A stretch of 5,851 nt of DNA. It comes from Chloroflexota bacterium. Its GTDB lineage: Bacteria > Chloroflexota > Ktedonobacteria > Ktedonobacterales > Ktedonobacteraceae. The notes below the pieces were generated by a model, which saw nothing but the letters and a program-made list of their open reading frames with translations, had not been told where the DNA came from and ran no database searches. Below are positions 5,588-5,851 of this stretch, in pieces. The position numbers and the translations under genes are program-made. Position 1 is the first letter of the stretch. Each line of letters opens with the position of its first letter. The DNA lies in contig VBHV01000350.1 of the NCBI GenBank assembly GCA_005881995.1, positions 1-5,851 of the forward strand, given 5' to 3'.

Positions 5588-5673
5588 CTCTTAGATTTGA
5601 GTATGATGTACAACTTGCAAGGTTTTCTCTTCGTGCTGTTGTCCTCTCTATAAGCATACTAAATCTATGAGAG
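5588..5673. repeat. Long interrupted inverted repeat upstream of the PRC-like gene
   Basis: TAGATTTGAGTATG (5592-5605) pairs with CATACTAAATCTA (5655-5667) over 13 pairs with one bulged G. CTCT (5588-5591) and AGAG (5670-5673) add four pairs across a two-base bulge. Inside, ACAAC (5610-5614) pairs with GTTGT (5638-5642), and CTTGCAAG (5614-5621) is palindromic. On the minus strand the outer arm touches the ribosome site GAGGGAA (5584-5590) of the gene starting at 5573. A leader RNA that gates translation or a split operator would both fit. Confidence 0.5.
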
Positions 5674-5700
5674 TTATGCAAGCCAAGGAAAAATGTTGTG

Positions 5701-5851
5701 ATGAAAAGTCTCACCCAGGCAGGCCAGCAGCCATCATTTTCCTCACCAGCTATACTCTTGATAGAGGTGCGCCGTTTCGGTGCACGTAAGATTGCTCCAC
5801 AGGAGCGGAAGGTTGAGAGCGAAATGACCTCCCAGGACATCCATCCTACCT
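5701..5851 (+). CDS. Possible partial ORF at the right edge
   Basis: ATG 5701 opens a frame of 50 codons that is still open at the window end. An AAGGA-like site lies about 11 bases upstream. The sequence (MKSLTQAGQQPSFSSPAILL, later RKIAPQERKVESEMTSQDI) matches nothing I recognise and shows no motif. Overlapping frames are also open, for example from ATG 5667, so this may be non-coding sequence upstream of the minus-strand gene. Confidence 0.2.
   Translation, partial: MKSLTQAGQQPSFSSPAILLIEVRRFGARKIAPQERKVESEMTSQDIHPT

Noticed and set aside
5574..5840. 89-residue N-terminal extension of the PRC-like protein
   Set aside because: The extra residues are Cys/Arg-rich without family character. 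A ribosome site fits the start at 5573, and the extension overlaps the inverted repeat.
1..5851. CRISPR array, tRNA, rRNA, transposase or integrase
   Set aside because: No regularly spaced repeats, cloverleaf, rRNA segments or recombinase motifs were seen on either strand.

Overview
The window looks like a piece of a bacterial chromosome of moderate GC with Shine-Dalgarno sites. The paired half-size ABC exporters, the small unassigned proteins and the membrane-anchored PRC-barrel-like protein remind me of Ktedonobacteria (Chloroflexota). That placement is from recalled resemblance, not from a search.

Layout. (1) Positions 1-63 are the last 20 codons of an endonuclease III (Nth) with its iron-sulfur cysteine loop. 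(2) Positions 64-449 hold no intact gene: a weak nested hairpin, a near-perfect 34-bp AT-rich palindrome (182-215) that looks like a repressor operator, and what seems to be a short decayed coding stretch. (3) Positions 450-3927 carry two translationally coupled ABC exporter genes. The first is intact. The second is interrupted between its membrane domain (2246-3115) and its ATPase domain (3124-3927) by a frame change that probably includes a deletion. (4) At 3949-3976 lies a second, slightly diverged copy of the 3' end of nth, so the ABC region is bracketed by direct repeats. (5) Positions 4005-4217 (minus) encode a small lipoprotein. (6) Positions 4563-4778 (plus) encode a 71-aa protein of unknown function, facing tail-to-tail with (7) a 263-aa two-TM protein with a PRC-barrel-like domain (4782-5573, minus). 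(8) The right end holds a long interrupted inverted repeat and a possible partial ORF.

How the genes work together. The ABC pair has the signature of a heterodimeric exporter of the TM287/288, LmrCD or BmrCD kind. Protein 1 has the catalytic Walker B glutamate but an altered signature (LSAGE). Protein 2 has a canonical LSGGQ but aspartate in place of the glutamate. In the head-to-tail dimer this gives one consensus and one degenerate ATP site. Since the second gene seems broken, the exporter may be inactive in this strain.

The most notable signals are the duplicated nth tail around the ABC segment, the broken asymmetric ABC partner, the 34-bp operator-like palindrome, and nested inverted repeats in the leaders of both minus-strand genes. 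I found no integrase, transposase, CRISPR array, tRNA or rRNA.
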